The position numbers were made by a program, and so were the translations under genes. From NCBI RefSeq assembly GCF_020531945.1, contig NZ_JAJATZ010000005.1, positions 62,001 through 126,000 of the forward strand: a stretch of DNA of 64,000 nt, in the 5' to 3' direction. How positions within the stretch are numbered: position 1 is the first letter of the stretch; every line of letters starts with the position of its first letter. The stretch is from Loktanella gaetbuli (GTDB lineage: Bacteria > Pseudomonadota > Alphaproteobacteria > Rhodobacterales > Rhodobacteraceae). The notes under the pieces are model-generated. The model ran no database searches and was not told where the DNA came from. It saw only the letters and a list, made by a program, of their open reading frames with translations. Positions 25,954 through 34,446 of the stretch are shown here, piece by piece.

Positions 25954-26011
25954 GTCGGGCGCCTTCGCTTGGAACAATTTGGTCACTAATTGGAGTGACC
26001 CACACCCTTCG

Positions 26012-26527
26012 TCAATGCAAGAGAGGACGGCGCGCCTGCCAAACAACAACACGCGCATCCGGTGTGCGTGCCAGCACATCCAGCATCGCCTGCGTTTTGA
26101 TCCCCGGCAGGGCGGCAAAGACGTCGAACAACTGCTCTGACCCATCCGCATTCACGGGGATTTCAAGCCGCTGTCCACCTGCGCCCGTCAGGATCCAGTG
26201 CGGGGCCGGCAATGCCTGCGGCTCAAGTTCCAGCCGTATCAGGTCAGCCACATCCATGGCCCCACCGGTCAGTGGCCCCATGTAGACCAAACGCCCCTCG
26301 TCCAGTGCGACAATGCCGGGCCCCTGCCCGTCCTGACGAAAACGCGCACGCTGCACGCCCGCCACGGCCAGCGCCGCCCCGATCAGAACCAATGCCCAAC
26401 CCAACCAGCGGACCACACCGAAACTCTGCGCCCACCACAGCCCCAAAAGAGCGAGCCCCAGTGCCAGAAACACTTCACGCCAGCGCCAGAGCGCAGCACG
26501 GGCCTGCGGCCTAATGAACTGTGCCAT
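26012..26527 (-). CDS. Hypothetical two-helix membrane protein
   Basis: 171 residues. Two adjacent transmembrane helices (about 17-35 and 40-57) are followed by a basic RARFRQDGQGPG and a C-terminal cytoplasmic domain of about 110 residues with beta-rich character (IVALDEGRLVYMGPLTGG, RLEIPVNADGSEQLFDVFAALPGI). ATG with GGAGG upstream, overlapping the end of the GNAT gene by 17 bases, so it is coupled. The layout resembles small membrane proteins found downstream of acetyltransferases in Rhodobacterales. Function unknown. Confidence 0.75.
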   Translation of the reverse strand: MAQFIRPQARAALWRWREVFLALGLALLGLWWAQSFGVVRWLGWALVLIGAALAVAGVQRARFRQDGQGPGIVALDEGRLVYMGPLTGGAMDVADLIRLELEPQALPAPHWILTGAGGQRLEIPVNADGSEQLFDVFAALPGIKTQAMLDVLARTPDARVVVWQARRPLLH

Positions 26528-27353
26528 GGCCCAGCCCTCCACGTTGCGGCCCGTCAAACAATGACAGGGTCCAATCCCCGACGGCTGTAAATCCAATGCT
26601 CCGGTAGGCCCGCGCGGCAGCAGGACCAGAGGCAAACAGCGTCGCCCGTTTCAGTCCCCGGTCACGCAGGCGGGCAAGGTCCATCGCCACGGCGCGCCGC
26701 GCATGGCCCCGGCCGCGCAGCGCTGGCGGCACATAGACGCCACCGACCTGCACCATGTCCGCGACTTGGGCGTTCACGTCGGTCAATGCGACAGGTGCAT
26801 CATCCACACACAGCACATGGTGCGACCGTGCCGCGATATACGTGTTGATGCTGATCTCGGCCTGTGCCTGCGCACGGACCGGGTCAACGTTCAGGGCCTC
26901 GACGGTGTAGGCCGCGATCCACCCCGTCAATCGCGTCTGATCCACATCCGCCAACGGCACAATCTGACTCGGTCCCGGCGGTACGACCATCGCCGCGAGG
27001 TCCAGCAAGAATTGTGGCTCATCCCGGTCAAGCGTCGCAGCAACGCCCGTTAGACCCGCCGCCGCCAGCAGCGCGCGCGCCACCCGTCGTTCGCCGATCA
27101 CACCGACCAGATCACGATCCACGATGGCTGCCGCCATCCCTGGTGCCGCCGCAGGGTCGCCAAAGGGCAATACCATGCCTGACCGCGTCACACCGACCAC
27201 GGATGCCCCGTCCCACCACAGCGACATCGCCAGATCATCCACACCGTCCAGTCCGAGTCGCTCGAGGTTGGACAGCGGAAACATCGCCAGATGCGCGCGC
27301 GCAGCCATGACGCCAGTGACCGCCCCAACCGCATCGGGCGTCACGCGGCGCAA
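26511..27353 (-). CDS. GNAT family N-acetyltransferase
   Basis: 280 residues. The C-terminal half is a GNAT domain: the acetyl-CoA pyrophosphate loop is VPPALRGRGHARRAVAMDL (R/Q-x2-G-x-G/A), followed by a typical AARAYRSIGFTAVGDW strand. The N-terminal 120 residues are a weaker domain that may be a degenerate GNAT repeat or a substrate-recognition module. Start TTG at 27353 with GAGGTGG upstream; a GTG three codons on is an alternative. It lies downstream of rsmE, with a repeat and palindrome in the 103-bp gap. Confidence 0.78.
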   Translation of the reverse strand: MRRVTPDAVGAVTGVMAARAHLAMFPLSNLERLGLDGVDDLAMSLWWDGASVVGVTRSGMVLPFGDPAAAPGMAAAIVDRDLVGVIGERRVARALLAAAGLTGVAATLDRDEPQFLLDLAAMVVPPGPSQIVPLADVDQTRLTGWIAAYTVEALNVDPVRAQAQAEISINTYIAARSHHVLCVDDAPVALTDVNAQVADMVQVGGVYVPPALRGRGHARRAVAMDLARLRDRGLKRATLFASGPAAARAYRSIGFTAVGDWTLSLFDGPQRGGLGHGTVH

Positions 27354-27366
27354 GGTGCCACCTCGC

Positions 27367-27426
27367 TATTCTTCTGGTCAAAAATATCCCCGGGGGAGGT
27401 GCACCGCACCGGGGGCAGCGCCCCCA
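27367..27426 (+). repeat. Dispersed intergenic repeat, copy C
   Basis: Reads TTCTGGTCAAAAATATCCCC followed by GGGGGAGGTG, a CACCGCACCG stretch and the GGGGGC-AGC-GCCCCC hairpin. It is the longest copy of the family and is followed at once by a separate 24-bp palindrome. It lies between rsmE and the GNAT gene. Confidence 0.75.
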
Positions 27427-27450
27427 CCCGAATTTTCGCGAAAATTCGGG
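27427..27450. repeat. 24-bp perfect palindrome downstream of rsmE
   Basis: Two twelve-base arms, CCCGAATTTTCG and CGAAAATTCGGG, meet without a spacer. It starts six bases past the rsmE stop. It could act as a hairpin at the 3' end of the rsmE message, but there is no T run, so it is not a standard terminator. Confidence 0.8.
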
Positions 27451-27456
27451 TATCCC

Positions 27457-28173
27457 TCATGTCCAGTCGCCCAGCGTCGATTGCCACAGCGTCAGGGCCG
27501 CGACTGCCGCGGTATCGGCCCGCAGGATACGCGGGCCGAGGCTTATGGCATGGGCCTGTGACATCGCCCGCAGCAGGTCCCGTTCACGCGCGGAAAAACC
27601 ACCCTCAGGTCCGATAAAGATCGCCCAGGCCCCAGCGGTCAGCGACGTCAGGTCCAGCGCCTCACCGACCAGCTCTTCATCACAGAACAAAATCTGCCTG
27701 TCACCCCACCCGCCCAGAAGCGTGTCCAGTTTCACCTGATCATCGACGGGCGGCACAAACAGACCGCCGCATTGCTCTGCGGCCTCGACCGCATGGGACT
27801 GCAATTTGTCCGCGCGCATGCGTTCGTTCGTGAAATCGGTCTGTACCGGCACCAGCCGCGCCACCCCCAGTTCGACCGCTTTCTCGACCATGAAATCGGT
27901 GCGCGCCTTCTTGATCGGGGCGAAAACCAGCCACAGGTCCGGCGGCAGTCGCATCGCCTGTGTCTGCTCCAGACAGGTCAGCACGCCGCCGCGCTTGTTG
28001 CCCTGGGACACCTGCGCATCCCATTCCCCATCGCGCCCGTTGATCAGGCTCAGCACGGCACCCGGTTCCAGTCGCATGACCGCGAACAGGTAATTGGCCT
28101 GCGCGCGGTCCAGCGGGACCGGTTGCCCTTTGGACAGGGGGTGATCTACATACAGTCGAACTTTGGACGCCAT
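27457..28173 (-). CDS. rsmE: 16S rRNA (uracil-1498-N3)-methyltransferase
   Basis: 238 residues, the usual RsmE length. N-terminal PUA-like domain and C-terminal SPOUT domain with the SAM-binding knot motifs FIGPEGGFSARERD and SLGPRILRADTAAVAAL. Methylates U1498 of 16S rRNA. The ATG at 28173 (MASKVRLYVDH) is chosen to match homologues; another ATG at 28185 would begin MYPPMASK and abut the ubiA start. No ribosome site is visible for either. It diverges from ubiA with only 12 bases between start codons. Confidence 0.93.
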   Translation of the reverse strand: MASKVRLYVDHPLSKGQPVPLDRAQANYLFAVMRLEPGAVLSLINGRDGEWDAQVSQGNKRGGVLTCLEQTQAMRLPPDLWLVFAPIKKARTDFMVEKAVELGVARLVPVQTDFTNERMRADKLQSHAVEAAEQCGGLFVPPVDDQVKLDTLLGGWGDRQILFCDEELVGEALDLTSLTAGAWAIFIGPEGGFSARERDLLRAMSQAHAISLGPRILRADTAAVAALTLWQSTLGDWT

Positions 28174-28185
28174 AGGTGGATACAT

Positions 28186-29145
28186 ATGACCCAGCCGTCG
28201 ACAACGCCAGAGGCTGACGCCGTCGCCGATTCTGCTGGCAACTGGGTCGATACCCGCGCACCACAGGCGTGGCGTCCCTACCTGCGGCTGTCACGTTTCG
28301 ACCGCCCCATCGGGACATGGCTGCTGCTGCTGCCCTGCTGGTGGGCCATTCTTCTCGCCAGCCTCTACACCGACAGTTTCACGCGGTTCGATGTCTGGCT
28401 GCTCATCGCCAGCGCCATCGGTGCGGCGCTGATGCGCGGTGCGGGCTGCACCTGGAACGACATCACCGACCGCCATATCGACGGCAGCGTGGCGCGCACG
28501 CGGTCACGGCCGATCCCGTCGGGGCAGGTATCGGTCAAGGGCGCGCTGGCCTGGATGATCGCACAGGCGCTGGTGTCATTCGCCATCCTGCTGACGTTTC
28601 CACCGATCGCCATTCTCGTGGGGCTGGCGTCACTGGTGCCGGTCGCCATCTACCCCTTTGCCAAGCGTTTCACCTGGTGGCCGCAGGTGTTCCTCGGCCT
28701 CGCGTTCAACTGGGGCGCGCTGCTGCTGTGGACGGCGCATGCGGGCGCACTGCATTGGCCGGCCGTGGTGCTCTATGTCGCGGGGATAGCATGGACCCTG
28801 TTCTACGACACGATCTATGCCCACCAGGACGCCGAGGACGACGCCCTGATCGGGGTGAAATCCACCGCCCGCCTGTTCGGCGACCGCACCCCCGCGTGGT
28901 TGCGCGGTTTTCTGGTCGCAACCGTGATCGGCGTGCTGTTCGCAACCCTGGGCGCTGTGGCGCAGCAATCGTTCCTCGTTCTGGTCGTGGCCATCGGCGG
29001 TCCCTGGGCCATGGGCTGGCATCTGGCCTGGCAACTGGCCCGGTTCGATGCGTCAAACGACGCGGTGCTGCTGCGTCTGTTCCGATCGAACCGGGACGCC
29101 GGCCTGCTGCCCTTGCCGTTTTTCGCCGTCGCGCTTCTGCTTTGA
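28186..29145 (+). CDS. ubiA: 4-hydroxybenzoate polyprenyltransferase
   Basis: 319 residues with about eight or nine transmembrane helices. Both prenyl-diphosphate metal-binding motifs are present: NDITDRHIDG (first, with ARTRSRPIPSG after) and the second, YDTIYAHQDAEDDA. Attaches the polyprenyl chain to 4-hydroxybenzoate in ubiquinone synthesis at the inner membrane. Start ATG with AGGTGG five bases upstream. It diverges from rsmE almost head to head, so the promoter must lie within rsmE coding sequence or overlap its start. Confidence 0.95.
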   Translation: MTQPSTTPEADAVADSAGNWVDTRAPQAWRPYLRLSRFDRPIGTWLLLLPCWWAILLASLYTDSFTRFDVWLLIASAIGAALMRGAGCTWNDITDRHIDGSVARTRSRPIPSGQVSVKGALAWMIAQALVSFAILLTFPPIAILVGLASLVPVAIYPFAKRFTWWPQVFLGLAFNWGALLLWTAHAGALHWPAVVLYVAGIAWTLFYDTIYAHQDAEDDALIGVKSTARLFGDRTPAWLRGFLVATVIGVLFATLGAVAQQSFLVLVVAIGGPWAMGWHLAWQLARFDASNDAVLLRLFRSNRDAGLLPLPFFAVALLL

Positions 29146-29207
29146 TTGCGCCCATGACAGTCAGCGCCTAAACCCGTCGATACGACAACAGACAGGATTC
29201 TGGCCAC

Positions 29208-31088
29208 ATGCGGCTATCCCACATCTTTCTGCGCGCCGGTGTCTTCGTTCTTGCCGCGGGGGTCTGCGTTCTGGCAGCCCGCGCCACGGTCGCCGTGGTC
29301 GAGGACGTCTCGGTGATGTCGGTCCAAGAAAATCTGGTCGACGCGGAAATGCCCTGGGCGTCGGTCATCGGTGACGGACTTCAGGTCATCATCGAGGGCA
29401 ACGCCCCGTCAGAGGCAGCACGGTTTCGCGCAATGTCATCCGCCGGACGTGTCGTGGATGCCAGCCGTGTCATCGACAACATGACGGTGACCGATTCCGA
29501 CGCGATGGCCGCACCGGACTTTGCGGTGGAAATCCTGCGCAACGATCAGGGCGTGTCGCTGATCGGCCTGATCCCCACAGCCTCGGACCGCGAGGCCCTG
29601 ACCGCACGGATCGAACGGATCGCCGATGGCGCGGATGTCACCGATTTTCTGGAAACGGCAAATTATCCGGTCCCGCCCGAGTGGCGTGCCGCGATGAACT
29701 ATGCCCTTCTGGCCTTGGATCTGCTGCCGCGTTCGAAAATCTCGGTCACTGCGGAACGAGTCGAGATCAAGGCCATCGCCGACAGCGCGACCGAAAAGGC
29801 GCGACTGGAATCCGCACTGGCGCGCAATGCGCCGCAGACTGTCGCCCGCACCGTGACCATCACCGCACCGCGCCCGGTCATTTCACCCTATACCGTGCGG
29901 TTCACCAAGGATGCGGACGGCACCCGGTTTGATGCCTGTGCCGCCGACAGCGTCGAATCCGAGGACCGGATCATCGCTGCGGCCAGCGCCTTGGGCTTTG
30001 ACGCCAACTCGCCTTGCGTGCAGGCACTGGGCGCGCCGACCTCGCAATGGGGCGATGCGGTGGTCACGGCCATTGCCGCACTGACCGATCTTGACGGCGG
30101 CACCGTGACCCTGTCCGACACGGCCGTCACGCTGCAAGGGCTCGAGACCACGGACCAGGCCGCATTCGAACGCGCTGCAGGAGAGCTGGAAAACGCCCTG
30201 CCCGACGTGTTCGAGCTGACCACCGATTTGCCGCGCCCGGCCGAGGTCACCGTCGAAGGTCCGCCGACATTCAGCGCGACACGCAGCCCGGAGGGTGCCG
30301 TGCAACTGCGTGGCCGGATCGAGAACGATCTGGCGAACGTGACCGCCGAAAACTACGCCGCTGCCAAATTCGGTGCCGCGAATGTCACGATGGGCACCCG
30401 CATCACCGAAGGTCTGCCAGCGGATTGGTCCGTGCGCGTTCTGGCGGGTCTGGAATCGCTGGCACAGCTGACCAACGGCGCGGTGACCGTCACGCCCGAA
30501 ACAGTGCGTGTGTCGGGCAACACCGGCAACGCAAACGCGGCTGCAACCATCACGACGCTACTGATCGACAAACTGGGCCCCACCGCAGAGGCCGATCTGG
30601 ACATCACCTACGTCGAGGCGCTGGACCCCGTTGCGGGCCTGCCCACGCCGGACGAATGCATCGCCCAGATCGCCGTGGTGACGGAGAACCGCAAGATCCT
30701 GTTCGACCCTGGTTCCGCATCGCTGACCGGGCCATCGCAGGACATCATGGATGACATCGCCGAAATCCTGCAAAACTGTCTGGATATCGAACTGCGGATC
30801 ACCGGCTATACCGACAGCCAGGGCGGCGAAGAGATGAACCAGCAGTTGTCACAACAGCGCGCCGAGGCCGTGTTGGACGCACTGCGGCTGCGGCGCGTGC
30901 CGATCGGATCTTTCGTCGCCGAGGGTCTTGGCGAAGCCAACCCGATTGCCGATAACGACACCGCCGATGGCCGCGAGGCGAATCGACGGATCGAATTTTC
31001 GCTGATCCAACCCGAACCCACCGTCGAAGAACCCTCGACGCTCGAACAGATGGAACAGGACGCCGACGCCACCGACGCCGACCAGTAA
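29208..31088 (+). CDS. OmpA-family protein with BON-like domains
   Basis: 626 residues. An N-terminal hydrophobic signal/anchor (about 7-27) is followed by several repeats of roughly 75-80 residues resembling BON domains (IEGNAPSEAAR, LRGRIENDLANV and similar). A C-terminal OmpA domain (about 500-600) contains ILFDPGSASLT, ITGYTDSQGGEEMNQQLSQQ and NRRIEFSL, the peptidoglycan-binding pattern, then an acidic tail. It probably links the envelope to peptidoglycan. A small coiled-coil membrane gene follows 15 bases later. Confidence 0.88.
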   Translation: MRLSHIFLRAGVFVLAAGVCVLAARATVAVVEDVSVMSVQENLVDAEMPWASVIGDGLQVIIEGNAPSEAARFRAMSSAGRVVDASRVIDNMTVTDSDAMAAPDFAVEILRNDQGVSLIGLIPTASDREALTARIERIADGADVTDFLETANYPVPPEWRAAMNYALLALDLLPRSKISVTAERVEIKAIADSATEKARLESALARNAPQTVARTVTITAPRPVISPYTVRFTKDADGTRFDACAADSVESEDRIIAAASALGFDANSPCVQALGAPTSQWGDAVVTAIAALTDLDGGTVTLSDTAVTLQGLETTDQAAFERAAGELENALPDVFELTTDLPRPAEVTVEGPPTFSATRSPEGAVQLRGRIENDLANVTAENYAAAKFGAANVTMGTRITEGLPADWSVRVLAGLESLAQLTNGAVTVTPETVRVSGNTGNANAAATITTLLIDKLGPTAEADLDITYVEALDPVAGLPTPDECIAQIAVVTENRKILFDPGSASLTGPSQDIMDDIAEILQNCLDIELRITGYTDSQGGEEMNQQLSQQRAEAVLDALRLRRVPIGSFVAEGLGEANPIADNDTADGREANRRIEFSLIQPEPTVEEPSTLEQMEQDADATDADQ

Positions 31089-31103
31089 TCGCAGGAAACC
31101 CAC

Positions 31104-31418
31104 TTGAACCGCATTGAATTCATCGTCGCAACCGCCATCATTCTGTTCATCGCATTTGCGCTTGGGTGGTTTGCCAACTGGCTGGTCACCCGTGCCACCC
31201 GCGTGACCAAGGCCGAGATCGGTGAACTGGACCGCATGGCCCAGGCCCTGCACGAGGCCGAGGAAACCCGCGATCAGGCGATCACCTACCTGCAACAGCG
31301 CGAAGCTGAAATCACCAACCAGCTGTCCCAGACCGAGGCCGAACTGCGCGCCGCCATGGACGGCCTGCGCGACGCCCGCCGCGAGGCCGAAGAACTGCGC
31401 AGCCAGCTGCGCGGCTAG
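31104..31418 (+). CDS. Small membrane-anchored coiled-coil protein
   Basis: 104 residues. One transmembrane helix (about 7-27) then a long coiled coil from about residue 37 to the end, rich in E, A, R, Q (ALHEAEETRDQAITYLQQRE). Start TTG at 31104 preceded by GCAGGAAAC; no nearby ATG. It follows the OmpA/BON gene by 15 bases and is surely co-transcribed. The same pair recurs in related genomes; the role is unknown but the layout suggests an inner-membrane partner of the OmpA protein. Confidence 0.8.
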   Translation: MNRIEFIVATAIILFIAFALGWFANWLVTRATRVTKAEIGELDRMAQALHEAEETRDQAITYLQQREAEITNQLSQTEAELRAAMDGLRDARREAEELRSQLRG

Positions 31419-31626
31419 GCGCAGACCCCCGCAACCACACCCGGCTTTGCGTCATGCGGGCCGATGAAGCGTTGCTGACTGCGGTCAGATGCCGCAGCAT
31501 TGCAAAACCCCTGAAAAACAGGCGCTTTGAGTGCCTGAATTTATGCGTTTCAGATGAAACCCTGCGGCCTGTTTTCCCGTGTGTCCAAGCGACCAGAACG
31601 TGGTCGACAACAACAGGGAGAATGAC

Positions 31627-32142
31627 ATGAACCTCAAACCACTTCTGATCGGTGCAATGATGGCCGGATTGCCTGCCACCGTCATGGCACAGGACGTGAC
31701 GGGTGCCTACTTCGGCATCGCCGCCGGTGGGTCCGACATCGACGTCAATTCAGGCGCTCTTGATGGGGACGGCCCCTCTGTGGGTATCTACGCAGGCTAT
31801 AATTTTGCCGCGAACGGGGTCATCTACGGCGGTGAATTCGACTTTGATTCCAACCAGTACGAAGTCCCCGCAGCCGGTGCCACCGTCGACTACGCGACCC
31901 GCCTCAAGGCACGTGTCGGTGTGCCCGTGGGACCGGGTGTCGCCTATGGTGTCGGCGGTTTCATCCTTGCCACATCCGATCAGCTCGATGATGGCCGTGG
32001 TTACCTCTACGGTGTGGCCTACGACATGCCCTTTGGCGATTCCTACCATGTTGGTGCTGAAATTCTGCAGCATGAATTCGACGATGACGTCCTCGAAGTG
32101 GGTGTGACCACGTTCAAGGTCCGCGTCGGCTTCAACTTTTGA
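31627..32142 (+). CDS. Small outer-membrane beta-barrel protein
   Basis: 171 residues. The signal peptide (about 1-21, ending VMA) is followed by alternating amphipathic strands (SVGIYAGYNF, YGGEFDFDSN, YATRLKARVGVPVG, YLYGVAYDMPF) and a terminal aromatic residue (VRVGFNF), the OmpA-N / OmpW-like eight-strand barrel pattern. Inserted by the Bam complex. ATG with GGGAG six bases upstream. Single-gene unit: a 208-bp gap precedes it and hairpins follow. Exact family unclear. Confidence 0.82.
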   Translation: MNLKPLLIGAMMAGLPATVMAQDVTGAYFGIAAGGSDIDVNSGALDGDGPSVGIYAGYNFAANGVIYGGEFDFDSNQYEVPAAGATVDYATRLKARVGVPVGPGVAYGVGGFILATSDQLDDGRGYLYGVAYDMPFGDSYHVGAEILQHEFDDDVLEVGVTTFKVRVGFNF

Positions 32143-32192
32143 TTGACGCCTGCCGGGAACGAGACGTTCCGGCAGACCCCTGCTCGACAAAA

Positions 32193-32218
32193 GACCGCGG
32201 CCCCTCGGGGCTGCGGTC
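32193..32218. terminator. Strong hairpin after the beta-barrel gene
   Basis: Twelve-base arms GACCGCGGCCCC and GGGGCTGCGGTC (one G-T wobble) separated by two bases, 51 bases past the stop. The T-run is poor (ATCATTTCAT), so termination efficiency is doubtful. A smaller stem TGCCGG...CCGGCA precedes it at about 32152-32174, and a third (CCCGGCAC / GTGCCGGG) lies at 32238-32260 next to the convergent phoX stop. Confidence 0.5.
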
Positions 32219-32272
32219 ATCATTTCATCGGGGCTCACCCGGCACTGTCACCGTGCCGGGCTATTTGTGTCG

Positions 32273-34198
32273 TCAGCCGACCAGCGCGCCGTCATCACGC
32301 TTGACCACGACGATGGCAGACCGGGGCAGCGATCCTTCGCCGTCCGGGAAACTTCCACCCGGATGCTGGATGCCGACGAACATCGACCGCTTGTCTGCCG
32401 ACCATGTCAGGCCCGTGACCTCGGACCCCTTGGGGCCGGTCAGGAACCGGCGGATCTCGCCCGTCACCGGATCACCCACCAGCATCTGGTTGTTGCCCAT
32501 GCCGGCAAAGTCGCCCTCGTTGTCGTCGTCGCCGTCGGTCTGGATCCACATCATGCCCGTCGTGTCGAACATCATCCCGTCGGGCGAGTTGAACATGTTC
32601 CCGGCGTTGATGTTGGCCGTTCCAGCATAGGGGCCTTCGGTGTGAACCGACGGGTTGCCCGCCATCACGTACAGATCCCAGTCAAAGGTGGATGCGGCAT
32701 GGTCGTCGCCATGCGGACGCCAGCGCACGATCTGACCATAGTTGTTGACCTCGCGCGGGTTGGGCGCGTTCACGGTCATCGGTTCCCCTGCGGCATTGGT
32801 GCGGATCGCACCCGTGTCGTCGGTGGCACCGCGCCGCGAGTTGTTGGTCAGGCAGCAATAGCCTTCGATCGCGGTGGGGTTGACGGCGATCCACTCGGGC
32901 CGGTCCATCGTGGTGGCACTGACCGCAGTGCCCGCCATACGGGTAAAAATCGCGATCTCGGCCTCGGACATGCCGGTGTCCTCTGGCGTCAGCGCCAGCC
33001 AGATACCTGTGCCGTCGTCATTGAACTTGGCCACATGCAGCTGACCCTCGCTCAGCAGGGTCGAGGTATCGCCACCGGGAACATAGACGTCGCGGCTGAC
33101 CCATTTGTACATGTATTCGCCACGCTCGTCGTCACCCATGTAGACGACGACCCGACCATCGGGTGCCAGCGCATAAGCGGCGTTTTCATGTTTGAAACGG
33201 CCCAGTGCGGTATGTTTCACCGGTGTCGCATCCGTGTTCCAAGGGTCGATTTCCACGACATAGCCCGCGCGATGCGGCTCGTTCGGGTTCTGCGACAGAT
33301 CGAAACGCGCGTCGAAACCGTGATAGTTGTAGCGACCGGGATCGACCTCGGTCGACACGCCGTAGCGTTCGAACCCGTTGGCATGGACCTCGTCCAGCGA
33401 CAGCTCTGCGGTGGTGCCAAAGTAGCCGTTGAAGTTTTCTTCGCAGGTCAGATAGGTGCCCCAGGGGGTGCGCCCCGAACCACAGTTGTTGAACGTGCCC
33501 AGCGATTGCGTGCCGGTCGGATCGGCCGCCGTCTTGAGCAGGTCATGACCTGCGGCGGGTCCGTCGATCGCCATCGGGGTGCGGTGGTGGATGCGGCGGT
33601 TGTAGGGGCTGTCGACCACGACCTGCCAGCCATCATCGCCTTCGGTCACTTCCATCACGGTCACGCCCTGGAAATTCTGCAGACGGATCACGTCATCGGC
33701 AGAGGCGGGCTGACCCTCTTGTTCGGCAGGCAGGTTGATGCCGCCGTTCACATATTCGGAATTCACGACCAGCAGTTCGGTGCCACCCTTGTGGAACAAC
33801 TCCATGCCGTCGGTATTTTCGCCGAACACGCGGTCAGATCCTTCGGTCGGAATACCCGTTGCGGGGTCGAATGCGGGCGCGTCGCTGAACAGGGCATCAC
33901 CCCAGCGCACCAGAACGTCCCATGTATAGCCGGCGGGCACATGCACCGTGCCATCGGTCTGCGGGGCCAGCTGATCAAAGGCAAAGCGCGACGCCTGCTG
34001 CGCCATCGCAGAAGTGCCGTTCAGCAGCCCGGTGCCCATCACGGCTGCACCGGATCCGAACGCCAGCACGCCGCCCAGAAAACCGCGACGTGAAATTGCA
34101 CGTTCGACCACGCGGTCAAAATCCTGAACTTCGTCGCGCGGAAATTTCAGCTCGTCTTCGTCGTCGAATGACAGCTCGTCGTAATTGATCTGATCCAT
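32273..34198 (-). CDS. phoX: PhoX-family alkaline phosphatase (DUF839), Tat-exported
   Basis: 641 residues. A twin-arginine signal at residues 36-43 (SRRGFLGG), preceded by an acidic leader, marks export of a folded metalloprotein. Seen: NNCGSGRTPWGTYLTCEENFNGY, WVSRD, FNSPDGM and HPGG blocks typical of PhoX/DUF839. PhoX enzymes are calcium/iron-dependent periplasmic phosphomonoesterases, common in marine Roseobacters under phosphate limitation. The ATG at 34198 has AGGACGGGAC upstream. A candidate Pho box lies 76-93 bases before the start. Monocistronic, divergent from a DJ-1 gene. Confidence 0.9.
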   Translation of the reverse strand: MDQINYDELSFDDEDELKFPRDEVQDFDRVVERAISRRGFLGGVLAFGSGAAVMGTGLLNGTSAMAQQASRFAFDQLAPQTDGTVHVPAGYTWDVLVRWGDALFSDAPAFDPATGIPTEGSDRVFGENTDGMELFHKGGTELLVVNSEYVNGGINLPAEQEGQPASADDVIRLQNFQGVTVMEVTEGDDGWQVVVDSPYNRRIHHRTPMAIDGPAAGHDLLKTAADPTGTQSLGTFNNCGSGRTPWGTYLTCEENFNGYFGTTAELSLDEVHANGFERYGVSTEVDPGRYNYHGFDARFDLSQNPNEPHRAGYVVEIDPWNTDATPVKHTALGRFKHENAAYALAPDGRVVVYMGDDERGEYMYKWVSRDVYVPGGDTSTLLSEGQLHVAKFNDDGTGIWLALTPEDTGMSEAEIAIFTRMAGTAVSATTMDRPEWIAVNPTAIEGYCCLTNNSRRGATDDTGAIRTNAAGEPMTVNAPNPREVNNYGQIVRWRPHGDDHAASTFDWDLYVMAGNPSVHTEGPYAGTANINAGNMFNSPDGMMFDTTGMMWIQTDGDDDNEGDFAGMGNNQMLVGDPVTGEIRRFLTGPKGSEVTGLTWSADKRSMFVGIQHPGGSFPDGEGSLPRSAIVVVKRDDGALVG

Positions 34199-34273
34199 GT
34201 CCCGTCCTGTCTTTGCAGAAAACCATCTCCCTCGCCTGAACGCGAGGTGTGATTCTGACGCTAGGGAATGCAC

Positions 34274-34291
34274 GTAACAGATGAATGTCAT
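34274..34291 (-). promoter_or_regulatory. Candidate PhoB (Pho) box upstream of phoX
   Basis: On the minus strand ATGACAT-TCAT-CTGTTAC matches the consensus CTGTCAT-N4-CTGTCAC at 11 of 14 half-site positions with the correct four-base spacer. It sits 76-93 bases before the phoX start, and a TAGCGT lies ten bases after it as a possible -10. PhoB control of phoX is established elsewhere; here it is inferred. Confidence 0.5.
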
Positions 34292-34347
34292 GGCACGGGT
34301 GATTGCCACGGATGGGACCGGTGCCTGCGATGCCGCAACGTTATCGC

Positions 34348-34372
34348 CCATTGGTGGAACATTCGCCAATGG
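34348..34372. promoter_or_regulatory. Inverted repeat upstream of the DJ-1/PfpI gene
   Basis: CCATTGG and CCAATGG flank an 11-base spacer, 75 bases before the start codon of the plus-strand gene. Allowing one wobble the pairing extends by two bases. It may be an operator or a leader hairpin; no known regulator consensus was recognised. The surrounding 248-bp region separates the divergent phoX and DJ-1 genes. Confidence 0.3.
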
Positions 34373-34446
34373 CTGCGCATTGGGACAGTGAATGCCGCGG
34401 CAACCGTCCGCGGCTTTGTGCATTTGTTTCCTAGAAAGGATACTCC

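Noticed and set aside
24466..25989. Plus-strand frame of about 500 codons opposite gshA
   Set aside because: Shadow of the ligase gene; Arg/Gln/His-rich and without family features.
32267..34093. Long plus-strand frame opposite phoX
   Set aside because: Antisense to a Tat-exported phosphatase with all family motifs; His/Val/Gly-rich shadow composition.
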